DNA of 64,000 nucleotides, taken from assembly GCF_021568315.1 (NCBI RefSeq), contig NZ_JAKGSI010000005.1, positions 1-64,000 of the forward strand, read 5' to 3'. The notes under the pieces were generated by a model. It searched no databases. It had not been told where the DNA came from and saw nothing but the letters and a program-made list of their open reading frames with translations. Of this stretch, positions 16,896 through 26,069 are shown piece after piece. The translations under genes were made by a program, and so were the position numbers. How positions within the stretch are numbered: the stretch's first letter is position 1; each line of letters starts with the position of its first letter. The DNA is from Corynebacterium uropygiale. Its GTDB lineage: Bacteria > Actinomycetota > Actinomycetes > Mycobacteriales > Mycobacteriaceae.

Positions 16896-19058
16896 ATGTC
16901 GCAAAGCACGCATTCCTCATCGGTGACCGAACCGACGATGAAGCACCAGGAGATGGACTACCACGCCCTCAACGCCCTCCTCAACCTCTATGACGAGGAC
17001 GGCAAGATCCAATTCGATAAGGATCGCGCCGCGGCCCGGCAGTTCTTCCTCCAGCACGTCAACCAGAACACGGTCTTCTTCCATGACCTCCACGAGAAGC
17101 TCACGTACCTGGTGGACAACGACTACTACGACCCCGCAGCCCTCGAGCCCTACTCCTTCGAGTTCATCAAGTCGCTCTTCCAGCGAGCCTACGCTCACAA
17201 GTTCCGATTCAAGACTTTCCTGGGCGCCTACAAGTACTACACCTCGTACACGCTGAAGACCTTCGACGGCCGCCGCTACCTCGAGCGCTTCGAGGACCGC
17301 GTCTGTATGGTGGCCCTCTACCTCGCCCGCGGCGACGAGCAGCTCGCCGAGAAGTTGGTCGACGAAATCATCTCCGGCCGCTTCCAGCCGGCCACCCCCA
17401 CCTTCCTCAACGCGGGCAAGGCGCAGCGCGGCGAGCTCGTCTCCTGCTTCCTCCTGCGCGTGGAGGACAACATGGAGTCCATCGGCCGGGCGATTAACTC
17501 CGCCCTGCAGCTCTCCAAGCGCGGCGGTGGTGTGGCCCTCCTGCTCAGCAACCTCCGCGAGGCCGGCGCCCCGATCAAGAAGATCGAGAACCAGTCCTCG
17601 GGCGTCGTTCCCGTCATGAAGCTCCTCGAGGACTCCTTCTCCTACGCCAACCAGCTGGGCGCCCGCCAGGGCGCGGGGGCCGTCTACCTCAACGCCCACC
17701 ACCCGGACATCCTCACGTTCCTCGACACCAAGCGCGAGAACGCCGATGAAAAGATCCGGATCAAGACGCTCTCGCTGGGCGTCGTGATCCCGGACATCAC
17801 CTTCGAGCTGGCGAAGAGGAACGACGACATGTACCTCTTCTCCCCCTACGACGTGGAGCGCGTCTACGGCAAGCCCTTCGCGGACATCTCCATCACCGAG
17901 CACTACGAGGAGATGCTCGAGGACGATCGCATCGCGAAGAAGAAGATCAACGCCCGCCAGTTCTTCCAGACGCTCGCGGAAGTGCAGTTCGAATCCGGCT
18001 ACCCGTACATCATGTTCGAGGACACCGCGAACCGCGCGAACCCCATCGAGGGTCGGGTGACGCACTCCAACCTGTGCTCCGAGATCCTCCAGATCTCCAC
18101 CCCCTCCCACCTCAACGAGGACCTCACCTACGAGCACGTCGGCGAGGACATCTCCTGCAACCTGGGCTCTCTCAACATCGCGCTCACCATGGACTCCCCG
18201 GACTTCTCCCAGACCATCGAGACCGCCATCCGCGGGCTCACCGCCGTCTCGGAGCGCACGTCCATTGACTCGGTGCCCTCCATCCGCAAGGGCAACAACG
18301 CGGCCCACGCGATTGGCCTCGGCCAGATGAACCTCCACGGCTTCCTCGGCCGCGAGCGCATCCACTACGGCTCCGAGGAGGGCCTCGACTTCACCAACGC
18401 CTACTTCGCCGCGGTGCTCTACGCCTGCCTCCGCGCGTCCAACACCATCGCCCGGGAGAAGGGGAGGGCCTTCGAGAAGTTCGAGACCTCCGAGTACGCG
18501 AGCGGCGCCTTCTTCGACCGCTTCGACCCGGCCGACTTCGCCCCGAAGACCGAGAAGGTAAAGGAGATCTTCGCCCGCTCCTCCGTCACCGTGCCCACCG
18601 CCGAGGACTGGGAGCAGCTCAAGCGCGACGTCATGAAAGACGGCATCTACAACCGCTACCTCCAGGCCGTCCCGCCGACGGGCTCGATCTCCTACATCAA
18701 CAACTCGACCTCCTCCATCCACCCCATCGCCTCGAAGGTGGAAATCCGCAAGGAGGGCAAGATCGGCCGCGTCTACTACCCGGCGCCGCACATGGACAAC
18801 GACAACCTGGAGTACTACCAGGATGCCTACGAGATCGGCTACAAGAAGATCATCGACACGTACGCCGTCGCCACGAAGTACGTTGACCAGGGCCTCTCGC
18901 TCACCCTTTTCTTCCCGGCCAACGCCACGACCCGCGACATCAACCGCGCGCAGATCTACGCCTGGTCCCACGGCATCAAGACGCTCTACTACATCCGCCT
19001 CCGCCAGCTCGCCCTCCAGGGCACCGAGGTGGAAGGCTGCGTGAGCTGCATGCTCTAG
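16896..19058 (+). CDS. nrdE: Class Ib ribonucleoside-diphosphate reductase alpha subunit
   Basis: The 720-residue catalytic subunit reduces ribonucleoside diphosphates to deoxy forms. The catalytic cysteines are in the [10 protein letters not shown] segment (near 190) and the SNLCSEI segment (near 390). The radical path ends at the paired tyrosines in TLYYIRLR. The C-terminal CVSC pair (VEGCVSCML) exchanges disulfides with NrdH. It lacks the N-terminal ATP-cone of class Ia enzymes, as expected for Ib. It follows nrdI by four bases. A hairpin terminator follows. Confidence 0.97.
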   Translation: MSQSTHSSSVTEPTMKHQEMDYHALNALLNLYDEDGKIQFDKDRAAARQFFLQHVNQNTVFFHDLHEKLTYLVDNDYYDPAALEPYSFEFIKSLFQRAYAHKFRFKTFLGAYKYYTSYTLKTFDGRRYLERFEDRVCMVALYLARGDEQLAEKLVDEIISGRFQPATPTFLNAGKAQRGELVSCFLLRVEDNMESIGRAINSALQLSKRGGGVALLLSNLREAGAPIKKIENQSSGVVPVMKLLEDSFSYANQLGARQGAGAVYLNAHHPDILTFLDTKRENADEKIRIKTLSLGVVIPDITFELAKRNDDMYLFSPYDVERVYGKPFADISITEHYEEMLEDDRIAKKKINARQFFQTLAEVQFESGYPYIMFEDTANRANPIEGRVTHSNLCSEILQISTPSHLNEDLTYEHVGEDISCNLGSLNIALTMDSPDFSQTIETAIRGLTAVSERTSIDSVPSIRKGNNAAHAIGLGQMNLHGFLGRERIHYGSEEGLDFTNAYFAAVLYACLRASNTIAREKGRAFEKFETSEYASGAFFDRFDPADFAPKTEKVKEIFARSSVTVPTAEDWEQLKRDVMKDGIYNRYLQAVPPTGSISYINNSTSSIHPIASKVEIRKEGKIGRVYYPAPHMDNDNLEYYQDAYEIGYKKIIDTYAVATKYVDQGLSLTLFFPANATTRDINRAQIYAWSHGIKTLYYIRLRQLALQGTEVEGCVSCML

Positions 19059-19079
19059 AAGTATCCCCGATGGGAGAAC

Positions 19080-19110
19080 GAGCGCCCCGTCCGCATGGGA
19101 CGGGGCGCTC
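19080..19110 (+). terminator. Hairpin after nrdE
   Basis: A perfect 12-bp stem, AGCGCCCCGTCC (19081-19092) with its complement (19098-19109), around a GCATG loop. Only a mixed TCGTGTGTG follows, so termination may be partial. It lies 22 bases after the nrdE stop. Confidence 0.75.
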
Positions 19111-19137
19111 TCGTGTGTGCAGGCTCGCTCTAGGGCT

Positions 19138-19851
19138 CTAGAGCCCGAAGGTGGAGTCCACCTCCTGGATGATCTCGCGCGCGACGGCGGCCGCCTGGTC
19201 GGCCTCGCCAAGAGCGATGGCATCAGCCAATTGGACGTGGAGATCCATGGCGCCGGGAACCGGGCGGGCGGGTTGGAGTCCCCGATGGGTGCGGGTTTCC
19301 ATGACGAGGTTCATGAGACCCTTCAGCCCATTGAACATTTCGTTGCGGGAGGCTTCGAGGATGAGCCCGTGGAACTCGCAGTCCGCGGCGAGGAATCGAT
19401 TGGTATTTCCTTTGCGCTCCTCCCCGAGCTGGTAGAGCTCCCGGGCGAGCTCTTGGAGCCGGGCTCGCTGCTCGGGCGTGGCCAAATCCGCGGCCTTGCG
19501 CGCGGCCAAAGGCTCGATGGCCATGCGGAGCTCATTGAGGGAATGCAATTGGGCGGTGCGCTGGGTATCTGCTTCCAAACGCCACCGAATAATGAGCGGG
19601 TCAAAGAAGGACCACTCGCTGCGCGGGGCGACGGTAATGCCGACGCGGCGCGAGGACGTCACGAGGCCGCGCTGCTCCAGGGCCCGCATGACCTCGCGGG
19701 CGACGGTGCGGGAAATATCAAAACGCTCGCACAGGTCCTGGAGGGTGAACACCTGGCCGGGGCCGAGGGTATTGCTAATGATGTCAATACCAATACTGTC
19801 GAGGACAGTGTTCAATAAGGGGGTGGGGGAAGAGGAACTCTGGGCGGGCAT
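19138..19851 (-). CDS. GntR/FadR-type transcriptional regulator (GntR1-like)
   Basis: A 237-residue regulator. An N-terminal winged helix (about 10-75; FTLQDLCERFDISRTVAREVMRAL) is followed by an FCD effector domain of helices with the metal-binding pattern in the ADCEFHGLILEAS segment and a late His near residue 205 (MDLHVQLADAI). In C. glutamicum the GntR1 regulator of gluconate use lies at this place, between nrdE and ftn, and represses genes such as gntK; a gntK gene is found here at 37950. The ortholog assignment rests on position and family. Gluconate or gluconate 6-phosphate would be the effector. Confidence 0.82.
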   Translation of the reverse strand: MPAQSSSSPTPLLNTVLDSIGIDIISNTLGPGQVFTLQDLCERFDISRTVAREVMRALEQRGLVTSSRRVGITVAPRSEWSFFDPLIIRWRLEADTQRTAQLHSLNELRMAIEPLAARKAADLATPEQRARLQELARELYQLGEERKGNTNRFLAADCEFHGLILEASRNEMFNGLKGLMNLVMETRTHRGLQPARPVPGAMDLHVQLADAIALGEADQAAAVAREIIQEVDSTFGL

Positions 19852-19962
19852 AAGGTACGAACTCCACGACGTTTCAGGTTGGGTTTCCGTTATTCCTAGA
19901 AAGATAATAGAAAACGGCTGTCCGTGGACAGCCGTTGGAATGGGGGTTACCCCCGCTGAGCT

Positions 19963-20451
19963 TTAGCGGGCGCCAAGCTCGGAGTCGATGCGGAGGATAC
20001 CGGAGCCGGACTCGCCGGCGATACGCAGCCGGTCGAGAATGTCATTAACGGTGGCCTCCTCTTCGATCTGCTCGTCGAGGAACTCGTTAATGAGCGGGCG
20101 GGAATCCCAATCCTTGTGCTCATCCTGGAGCTCCGCGAGGCGGCGGATCTTCGCGGAGACGGAGCGCTCGTGGTTGAGGGCGGCCTCGAAGGCCTCGACG
20201 GCGCTGTTGATCTTCACGATGGGGGCGCTGATGTTGTTGATCTGGGGGAGAATCTCACGATCAAGGAGGTGCTGGGAGAACTTCGCAGCGTGCTCGAGCT
20301 CTTCCTCGTGCTGCTTCTTCATCCATTCGCTCATGCCGAGGAGCCCCATGTCATCCATGACATAGGAGAGCTGGAGGTAGAGCATGCTCGCCTCGATCTC
20401 CGCGGTGACCTGATCGTTGAGTGCGTCCTGGAGTTGTTCGTTGATAGCCAT
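19963..20451 (-). CDS. ftn: Ferritin
   Basis: A 162-residue, non-haem ferritin that oxidises and stores iron in a 24-subunit shell. Ferroxidase residues are visible: Glu in TAEIEASMLYLQLS (near 18), the EEELEHAAKF motif (Glu/Glu/His near 50) and Glu in DEQIEEEATVNDIL (near 127-130). It is transcribed away from nrdF. An imperfect iron-box-like sequence lies in its upstream region. The neighbourhood (ftn beside the metal-dependent radical enzyme NrdF) is conserved in corynebacteria. Confidence 0.96.
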   Translation of the reverse strand: MAINEQLQDALNDQVTAEIEASMLYLQLSYVMDDMGLLGMSEWMKKQHEEELEHAAKFSQHLLDREILPQINNISAPIVKINSAVEAFEAALNHERSVSAKIRRLAELQDEHKDWDSRPLINEFLDEQIEEEATVNDILDRLRIAGESGSGILRIDSELGAR

Positions 20452-20488
20452 GACCCTTATTTAAGGCGCCGACGCACCCCTTCGCACC

Positions 20489-20507
20489 TAAGGTAAGCGT
20501 GCATTTA
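20489..20507 (-). promoter_or_regulatory. Weak DtxR-like iron box upstream of ftn
   Basis: TAAGGTAAGCGTGCATTTA matches the 19-bp DtxR consensus (TTAGGTTAGGCTAACCTAA) at about 10 positions, nearly all in the left half. DtxR is known to activate ftn in C. glutamicum, so the position is apt. The match alone would not be persuasive. Confidence 0.3.
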
Positions 20508-20654
20508 CCAGCGAAATCCCGCAATGCGGACGTCGGGATCCTAACATGCGAGACAGGTCAGGTATGCCCATCTTGGGCTGCGGATTTATGCCCTCCCTAA
20601 GAGGTGCAGGTGACAGCGGTTTTCGCTCATAGGCGCCCGCGGGCCAAAAATCCA

Positions 20655-21808
<1,154 letters not shown>

Positions 21809-21842
21809 ATCCCATCGCTCGCGCCTCCACCGCGCGACACGT

Positions 21843-21887
21843 GGCACCTGCTAGCGTCGAGACCATCGACGCGGGCGGGTGCCTTTC
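21843..21887 (+). terminator. Terminator of nrdF
   Basis: An outer stem (GGCACC with GGTGCC) encloses an inner stem (GCGTCGA with TCGACGC) around a GACCA loop, followed by TTTCT. It begins 35 bases after the nrdF stop. Confidence 0.8.
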
Positions 21888-21970
21888 TCATGCGTGGGGC
21901 GCCGCGCGGCTCCATCTTTGGGATGAGCCCAAGCGGGGGTGTGGCAGGGTGGGGGCGCTGAGACTACTGA

Positions 21971-21986
21971 GGTGAAGCGTGTCACA
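21971..21986 (+). promoter_or_regulatory. GlxR (CRP-type) box candidate upstream of ctaD
   Basis: GGTGA-AGCGTG-TCACA fits TGTGA-N6-TCACA with one mismatch. It lies about 165 bases upstream of the TAAGAT -10 candidate. GlxR is known to control respiratory genes in C. glutamicum. Confidence 0.5.
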
Positions 21987-22157
21987 CCGAAGATGTGATG
22001 AATGGGGGCGCGCCCCCGAGAAAACGATCCATTCGGGCAGGATCGGTGACCGAACAGGCGGGGAGCCGGGCCCTCCGGCGGGGCCCTCAGGCTGAGGAAG
22101 GAAAACGGTCATTGGCTTAGTTCCTCATGCTCTCTTAAGATAGACCCGTAAAACCCT

Positions 22158-22183
22158 GGCAGTTCTGCAGCCTCAGAACTGCC
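22158..22183 (+). promoter_or_regulatory. Stem-loop in the ctaD leader
   Basis: GGCAGTTCTG (22158-22167) pairs perfectly with CAGAACTGCC (22174-22183) around CAGCCT. It ends nine bases before the AGGAGGA ribosome binding site. With transcription starting near 22148, it would form the 5' end of the mRNA. Confidence 0.55.
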
Positions 22184-22203
22184 TTCGTAGTCAGGAGGAT
22201 TGT

Positions 22204-23907
22204 ATGTCTGCTGTGGCACCACGGCGCGAGGATTACGTCGCGCCAACACGGCCGAATCCCACCGGGCATGACCGAAAAGGGTCGAAAGCCTGGATGATGC
22301 TCACCACGACTGATCACAAGCAGCTGGGCATCATGTACATCATCATGTCCTTCAGCTTCTTCTTCCTCGGAGGGCTGATGGCGCTGCTCATCCGTGCGGA
22401 GCTCTTCTCCCCGGGTCTGCAGTACCTCTCCAATGAGCAGTTCAACCAGCTGTTCACCATGCACGGCACCGTCATGCTGCTGCTCTACGGCACCCCGGTC
22501 GTGTGGGGCTTTGCCAACTACGTCCTGCCGCTTCAGATCGGCGCTCCCGATGTGGCCTTCCCGCGCCTCAACGCCTTCGGTTTCTGGATCACCACCGTGG
22601 GCGGTGTCGCTATGCTCGCGGGCTTCCTGACCCCGGGTGGTGCCGCAGACTTCGGCTGGACCATGTACTCCCCGCTGTCTTCTGCGGTCTATACCCCGGG
22701 TGTGGGTGCTGACCTGTGGATCGTCGGTGTCGGTGCCACCGGTGTCGGTACCGTCGCCTCCGCGATCAACATGCTCACCACGATCCTCTGCCTCCGCGCC
22801 CCCGGCATGACCCTCTTCCGCATGCCGATCTTCACGTGGAACATCTTCGTCACCTCCGTGATCGTGCTCATGATCTTCCCGCTGCTGCTCGCCGCGGCTC
22901 TGGGCATTCTCTACGACCGTAAACTCGGCGGCCACATCTACGATCCGGGCAACGGCGGCGCCATGCTGTGGCAGCACCTCTTCTGGTTCTTCGGCCACCC
23001 CGAGGTGTACGTCCTCGCCCTTCCGTTCTTCGGTGTCATCTCTGAGATCATTCCGGTCTTCTCCCGGAAGCCGATGTTCGGCTACGTCGGCCTCGTCTTC
23101 GCGACGCTGTCCATCGGTGCCCTCTCCATGGCGGTGTGGGCTCACCACATGTTCGTCACCGGCGCGATCCTGCTGCCCTTCTTCTCCTTCATGACCTTCC
23201 TCATCGCCGTCCCGACCGGTGTGAAGTTCTTCAACTGGGTTGGCACGATGTGGGGCGGTCACATCACGTGGGAGACCCCGATGATGTGGTCCATGGGCTT
23301 CATGGCGACGTTCCTCTTCGGCGGCATGACCGGCATTATGCTGGCTTCCCCGCCGCTGGACTTCCACATCTCTGAGTCCTACTTCCTCATCGCGCACTTC
23401 CACTACACCCTGTTCGGTACCGTGGTGTTCGCCTCCTGCGCTGGCGTGTACTTCTGGTTCCCGAAGATGACGGGCCGCATGCTGGACGAGCGCCTCGGCA
23501 AGATCCACTTCTGGCTCACCTTCGTTGGCTTCCACGGCACCTTCATGGTTCAGCACTGGCTGGGCAACATGGGTATGCCGCGTCGGTACGCCGACTACCT
23601 CGACTCCGACGGCTTCACCGGCCTCAACCAGGTCTCCACGGTCTTCTCCTTCCTGCTGGGCCTCTCCGTGATCCCGTTCATCTGGAACGTGTTCAAGTCC
23701 TGGCGCTACGGCGAGGTCGTGACCGTCGACGACCCGTGGGGCTATGGCAACTCCCTCGAGTGGGCGACCTCCTGCCCGCCGCCGCGCCACAACTTCGTGT
23801 CCCTGCCGCGGATCCGCTCCGAGCGCCCGGCGTTCGAGCTGCACTACCCGCACATGGTTGAGCGCATGCGTGCAGAGAACCACGGAGGCAAACTCGAGCA
23901 CTCCTAA
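22204..23907 (+). CDS. ctaD: Cytochrome c oxidase subunit I (aa3 type)
   Basis: This 567-residue, twelve-helix core subunit reduces oxygen and pumps protons. Haem and copper ligands are visible: His in [10 protein letters not shown] (helix II, haem a), the HPEVY motif with the Cu_B His and the cross-linked Tyr, the HHMF pair (Cu_B) and the HFHYTLFGT segment in helix X (haem a3 and haem a). The MTG to DERLGK loop is as in other actinobacteria. It begins after AGGAGGATTGT. Subunit II and the other cta genes are elsewhere, which is normal for corynebacteria, where ctaD is a single gene. A terminator follows. Confidence 0.97.
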   Translation: MSAVAPRREDYVAPTRPNPTGHDRKGSKAWMMLTTTDHKQLGIMYIIMSFSFFFLGGLMALLIRAELFSPGLQYLSNEQFNQLFTMHGTVMLLLYGTPVVWGFANYVLPLQIGAPDVAFPRLNAFGFWITTVGGVAMLAGFLTPGGAADFGWTMYSPLSSAVYTPGVGADLWIVGVGATGVGTVASAINMLTTILCLRAPGMTLFRMPIFTWNIFVTSVIVLMIFPLLLAAALGILYDRKLGGHIYDPGNGGAMLWQHLFWFFGHPEVYVLALPFFGVISEIIPVFSRKPMFGYVGLVFATLSIGALSMAVWAHHMFVTGAILLPFFSFMTFLIAVPTGVKFFNWVGTMWGGHITWETPMMWSMGFMATFLFGGMTGIMLASPPLDFHISESYFLIAHFHYTLFGTVVFASCAGVYFWFPKMTGRMLDERLGKIHFWLTFVGFHGTFMVQHWLGNMGMPRRYADYLDSDGFTGLNQVSTVFSFLLGLSVIPFIWNVFKSWRYGEVVTVDDPWGYGNSLEWATSCPPPRHNFVSLPRIRSERPAFELHYPHMVERMRAENHGGKLEHS

Positions 23908-23956
23908 TCCGCAGCGCGTGACCACGCACTGAGGTTTTACAACCACCTGACTGCAC

Positions 23957-23988
23957 GGCCCCCAATCCTTACCCGAGGATTGGGGGCC
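23957..23988 (+). terminator. Terminator after ctaD
   Basis: A perfect 13-bp stem (GGCCCCCAATCCT with its complement) around a TACCCG loop. The tail is CTCGGTCTG, so it is strong in stem but weak in T run. Confidence 0.8.
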
Positions 23989-24027
23989 TCGGTCTGTCCA
24001 CCCACTGTGACGTGCCACAATATTCGT

Positions 24028-25290
24028 GTGACTACGCACCCCGAACAACCCCATACCCCCCTCGAGCCGGGCCTCGTCCCGGGCGTCATCACCGTGACGG
24101 GCCCCGACCGCCCGGGCGTCTCCGCCGCCGCCTTCCGCGTCCTCTCCTCCCACGCGGTGCAGGTTCTCGACGTCGAGCAATCCCAGTTCCGCGGCCGGCT
24201 CTCCCTCGCGGTGTTCTGCGGTCTCCGATCGGAGAGCGCAGACTCCCTGGAATCGGGGTTGGTGGGGACGCTGAGCTCCTATGGGCAATCGGTGAGTGTG
24301 GAGGTCAGCGACAGCGTCGTCCGCTCGCAGCCGCGCTCCACCCACGTCATGGTGGTGCTGGGCAGCCCGGTCACTGCCCGCGACATCTCCCGAATCGGCC
24401 AGACGCTCGCAGACTTCGGCACGAACATCGACCGCATCCGCGGCATCGCCGACTACCCCATCACCGGTCTGGAATTCCGCCTCACCGTGCCCGACCCCAC
24501 GCCCGGCGAATCGCGTCGCCTCCGCGCCGCCCTCGCGGCGCTCACCCCGGAGCTCGGCGTCGACATCGCCGTCGAACGCGCCGGCCTCCTCCGCCGCGCG
24601 AAGCGGCTCGTGTGCTTTGACTGCGACTCCACCCTCATCAGCGGCGAGGTCATCGACATGCTCGCCGCCCACGCGGGGCGCGAGAAGGAGGTCGCGGAGG
24701 TCACCGAGCGCGCCATGCGCGGCGAACTCGACTTTGCCGAATCACTCCGCCAGCGCGTCGAGGCGCTCGCAGGGCTCGACGCGCGCGTGCTCGAAGACGT
24801 CGCCCGCTCCATTGAGCTGAGCCCCGGCGCCCGCACGACCATCCGCACCCTCCGCCGGCTCGGCTACACGACCGCCGTCGTCTCCGGGGGCTTCACCCAG
24901 GTGCTCGACTACCTCGTCGAGGACCTCGGCATCAACCACGCCCGCGCTAACGAGCTCGAGATCGTCGATGGGAAACTCACCGGGCGCGTGATCGGCTCCA
25001 TCGTCGATAGGGAAGCGAAGGCGCGCTTCCTCCGCGAGTTCGCGGAGGCGGAGGGGCTGCACATGCACCGGACGGTGGCCGTCGGCGATGGGGCGAATGA
25101 CATCGACATGCTCTCCGCCGCCGGGCTGGGCATTGCGTTCAACGCGAAGCCCGCGCTGCGGGAGGTCGCCGACGCATCCGTCAACAACCCCTTCCTCGAT
25201 GAGGTCCTCTACATGATGGGCATCCCGCGCGCGGAAATCGAGGCCTCGGACCTCGAAGACGGCAGCTACCGTCGGGTGCCTCTCCAGTGA
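24028..25290 (+). CDS. serB: Phosphoserine phosphatase with two ACT domains
   Basis: The last enzyme of serine synthesis, hydrolysing phosphoserine. The N-terminal ~190 residues form two ACT-type regulatory domains (GVITVTGPDRPGVSAAAF and VVLGSPVTARDISRIGQ). A HAD phosphatase follows, with the nucleophile loop DCDSTLISGEV, the VVSGGFTQVLD motif and the metal loop GDGANDIDML. The 420-residue form matches mycobacterial and corynebacterial SerB2. GTG 24028 is chosen: it begins the family's N-terminus and CACAAT lies six bases upstream, so it may be leaderless. Serine probably binds the ACT domains. Confidence 0.95.
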   Translation: MTTHPEQPHTPLEPGLVPGVITVTGPDRPGVSAAAFRVLSSHAVQVLDVEQSQFRGRLSLAVFCGLRSESADSLESGLVGTLSSYGQSVSVEVSDSVVRSQPRSTHVMVVLGSPVTARDISRIGQTLADFGTNIDRIRGIADYPITGLEFRLTVPDPTPGESRRLRAALAALTPELGVDIAVERAGLLRRAKRLVCFDCDSTLISGEVIDMLAAHAGREKEVAEVTERAMRGELDFAESLRQRVEALAGLDARVLEDVARSIELSPGARTTIRTLRRLGYTTAVVSGGFTQVLDYLVEDLGINHARANELEIVDGKLTGRVIGSIVDREAKARFLREFAEAEGLHMHRTVAVGDGANDIDMLSAAGLGIAFNAKPALREVADASVNNPFLDEVLYMMGIPRAEIEASDLEDGSYRRVPLQ

Positions 25291-26069
25291 TGGGACCCGA
25301 CGCTCCCGGCCGATACTCGCGAGCCGCCCACCGTGCGCTCGCGCAGCGCGCCGCCGGCGGCCCCCACGACGAGGACCCCGCCGACCCGCGCACCGTCCAG
25401 GCCATGCAGCTGGTCCTCCACCTGCCGAAAACGGGCCATGCGACGCGCGCCGCTTACCTCGCATCGGCCGCGCGGGCCGTCGCTGCCCTCTGCCTCGACC
25501 CCCGCGCCGCCGAGGACGACTCCTGGCGCCTCGCCCTCCACGACTGGTACGACCATCGCATCCGCAAAGTCGCCCGTCGCGCGCGCAATAAAGCATGGGA
25601 CGTCGCGCAGGGCCTCCCCGGGATCACCATCTCCGATGGAGGGGAGCCGCCCGCCCTCGTGCGCGCGTTCCTTCCCGGCCCCGTCTCGGAGGTTCCACCG
25701 GAGCTGCGAAAGTTGCAGATCTCGGGGACGGATCTCCCCATCGAGGATGGGGCCGCGCGGGAGCATTTCTCCATCGAGGATGGGGAAGTGCTGGTGGCCA
25801 TTGATGCGTCGCTCGGCATGAGCTTGGGCAAGGCGGCGGCGCAGGCGGGTCATGCGTCGATGCTGTGGGCGGCGCGGCGCGATGAGTCGGTGGTGCGACC
25901 GTGGGCGGAGCAGGGATGCCCGTTGCGCGCAGTGGAGGTCGGGCCGGAGATTTTTGCTCGGTGGCGGCGGGATCCGCGCGCGGTGCTCGTGCGGGATGCG
26001 GGGTTCACGGAGGTTGCCCCCGGCTCGGTGACGGCGCTCGCACTCGATACACTGAGTCCTTGTGACTGA
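25290..26069 (+). CDS. PTH2-domain protein (peptidyl-tRNA hydrolase II-like)
   Basis: A 259-residue protein coupled to serB (its ATG overlaps the serB stop). The C-terminal ~90 residues resemble archaeal/eukaryotic peptidyl-tRNA hydrolase 2, with the MSLGKAAAQAGHASM motif containing the Lys, Gln and His of that fold. The N-terminal ~160 residues are Arg-rich and unassigned. PTH2 releases peptides from tRNA, and most bacteria use the unrelated Pth1, so this protein may have a different or backup role. An overlapping GTG at 25287 is an alternative start. Confidence 0.68.
   Translation: MGPDAPGRYSRAAHRALAQRAAGGPHDEDPADPRTVQAMQLVLHLPKTGHATRAAYLASAARAVAALCLDPRAAEDDSWRLALHDWYDHRIRKVARRARNKAWDVAQGLPGITISDGGEPPALVRAFLPGPVSEVPPELRKLQISGTDLPIEDGAAREHFSIEDGEVLVAIDASLGMSLGKAAAQAGHASMLWAARRDESVVRPWAEQGCPLRAVEVGPEIFARWRRDPRAVLVRDAGFTEVAPGSVTALALDTLSPCD

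Larger units (their letters stand above)
21809..22203. other. Long intergenic region between nrdF and ctaD
   Basis: This 395-base stretch starts with the nrdF terminator (21843-21887). It then holds a GlxR-like box (21971-21986), a GGGGGCGCGCCCCC palindrome near 22014, a GC-rich hairpin near 22070, a TAAGAT -10 candidate near 22136 and a 10-bp leader hairpin (22158-22183) before ctaD. I see no gene in it. Confidence 0.65.

Noticed and set aside
16917..19223. A 768-codon open frame antisense to nrdE
   Set aside because: It is a shadow of a strongly G+C-biased gene: its protein is low-complexity in Val/Leu/Glu/Gly, has no domain and no ribosome binding site. nrdE on the plus strand has all catalytic residues.
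22135..24672. An 845-codon open frame antisense to ctaD and serB
   Set aside because: It spans two clear genes and a terminator, and its translation is His/Asp/Glu/Arg-rich without family motifs.
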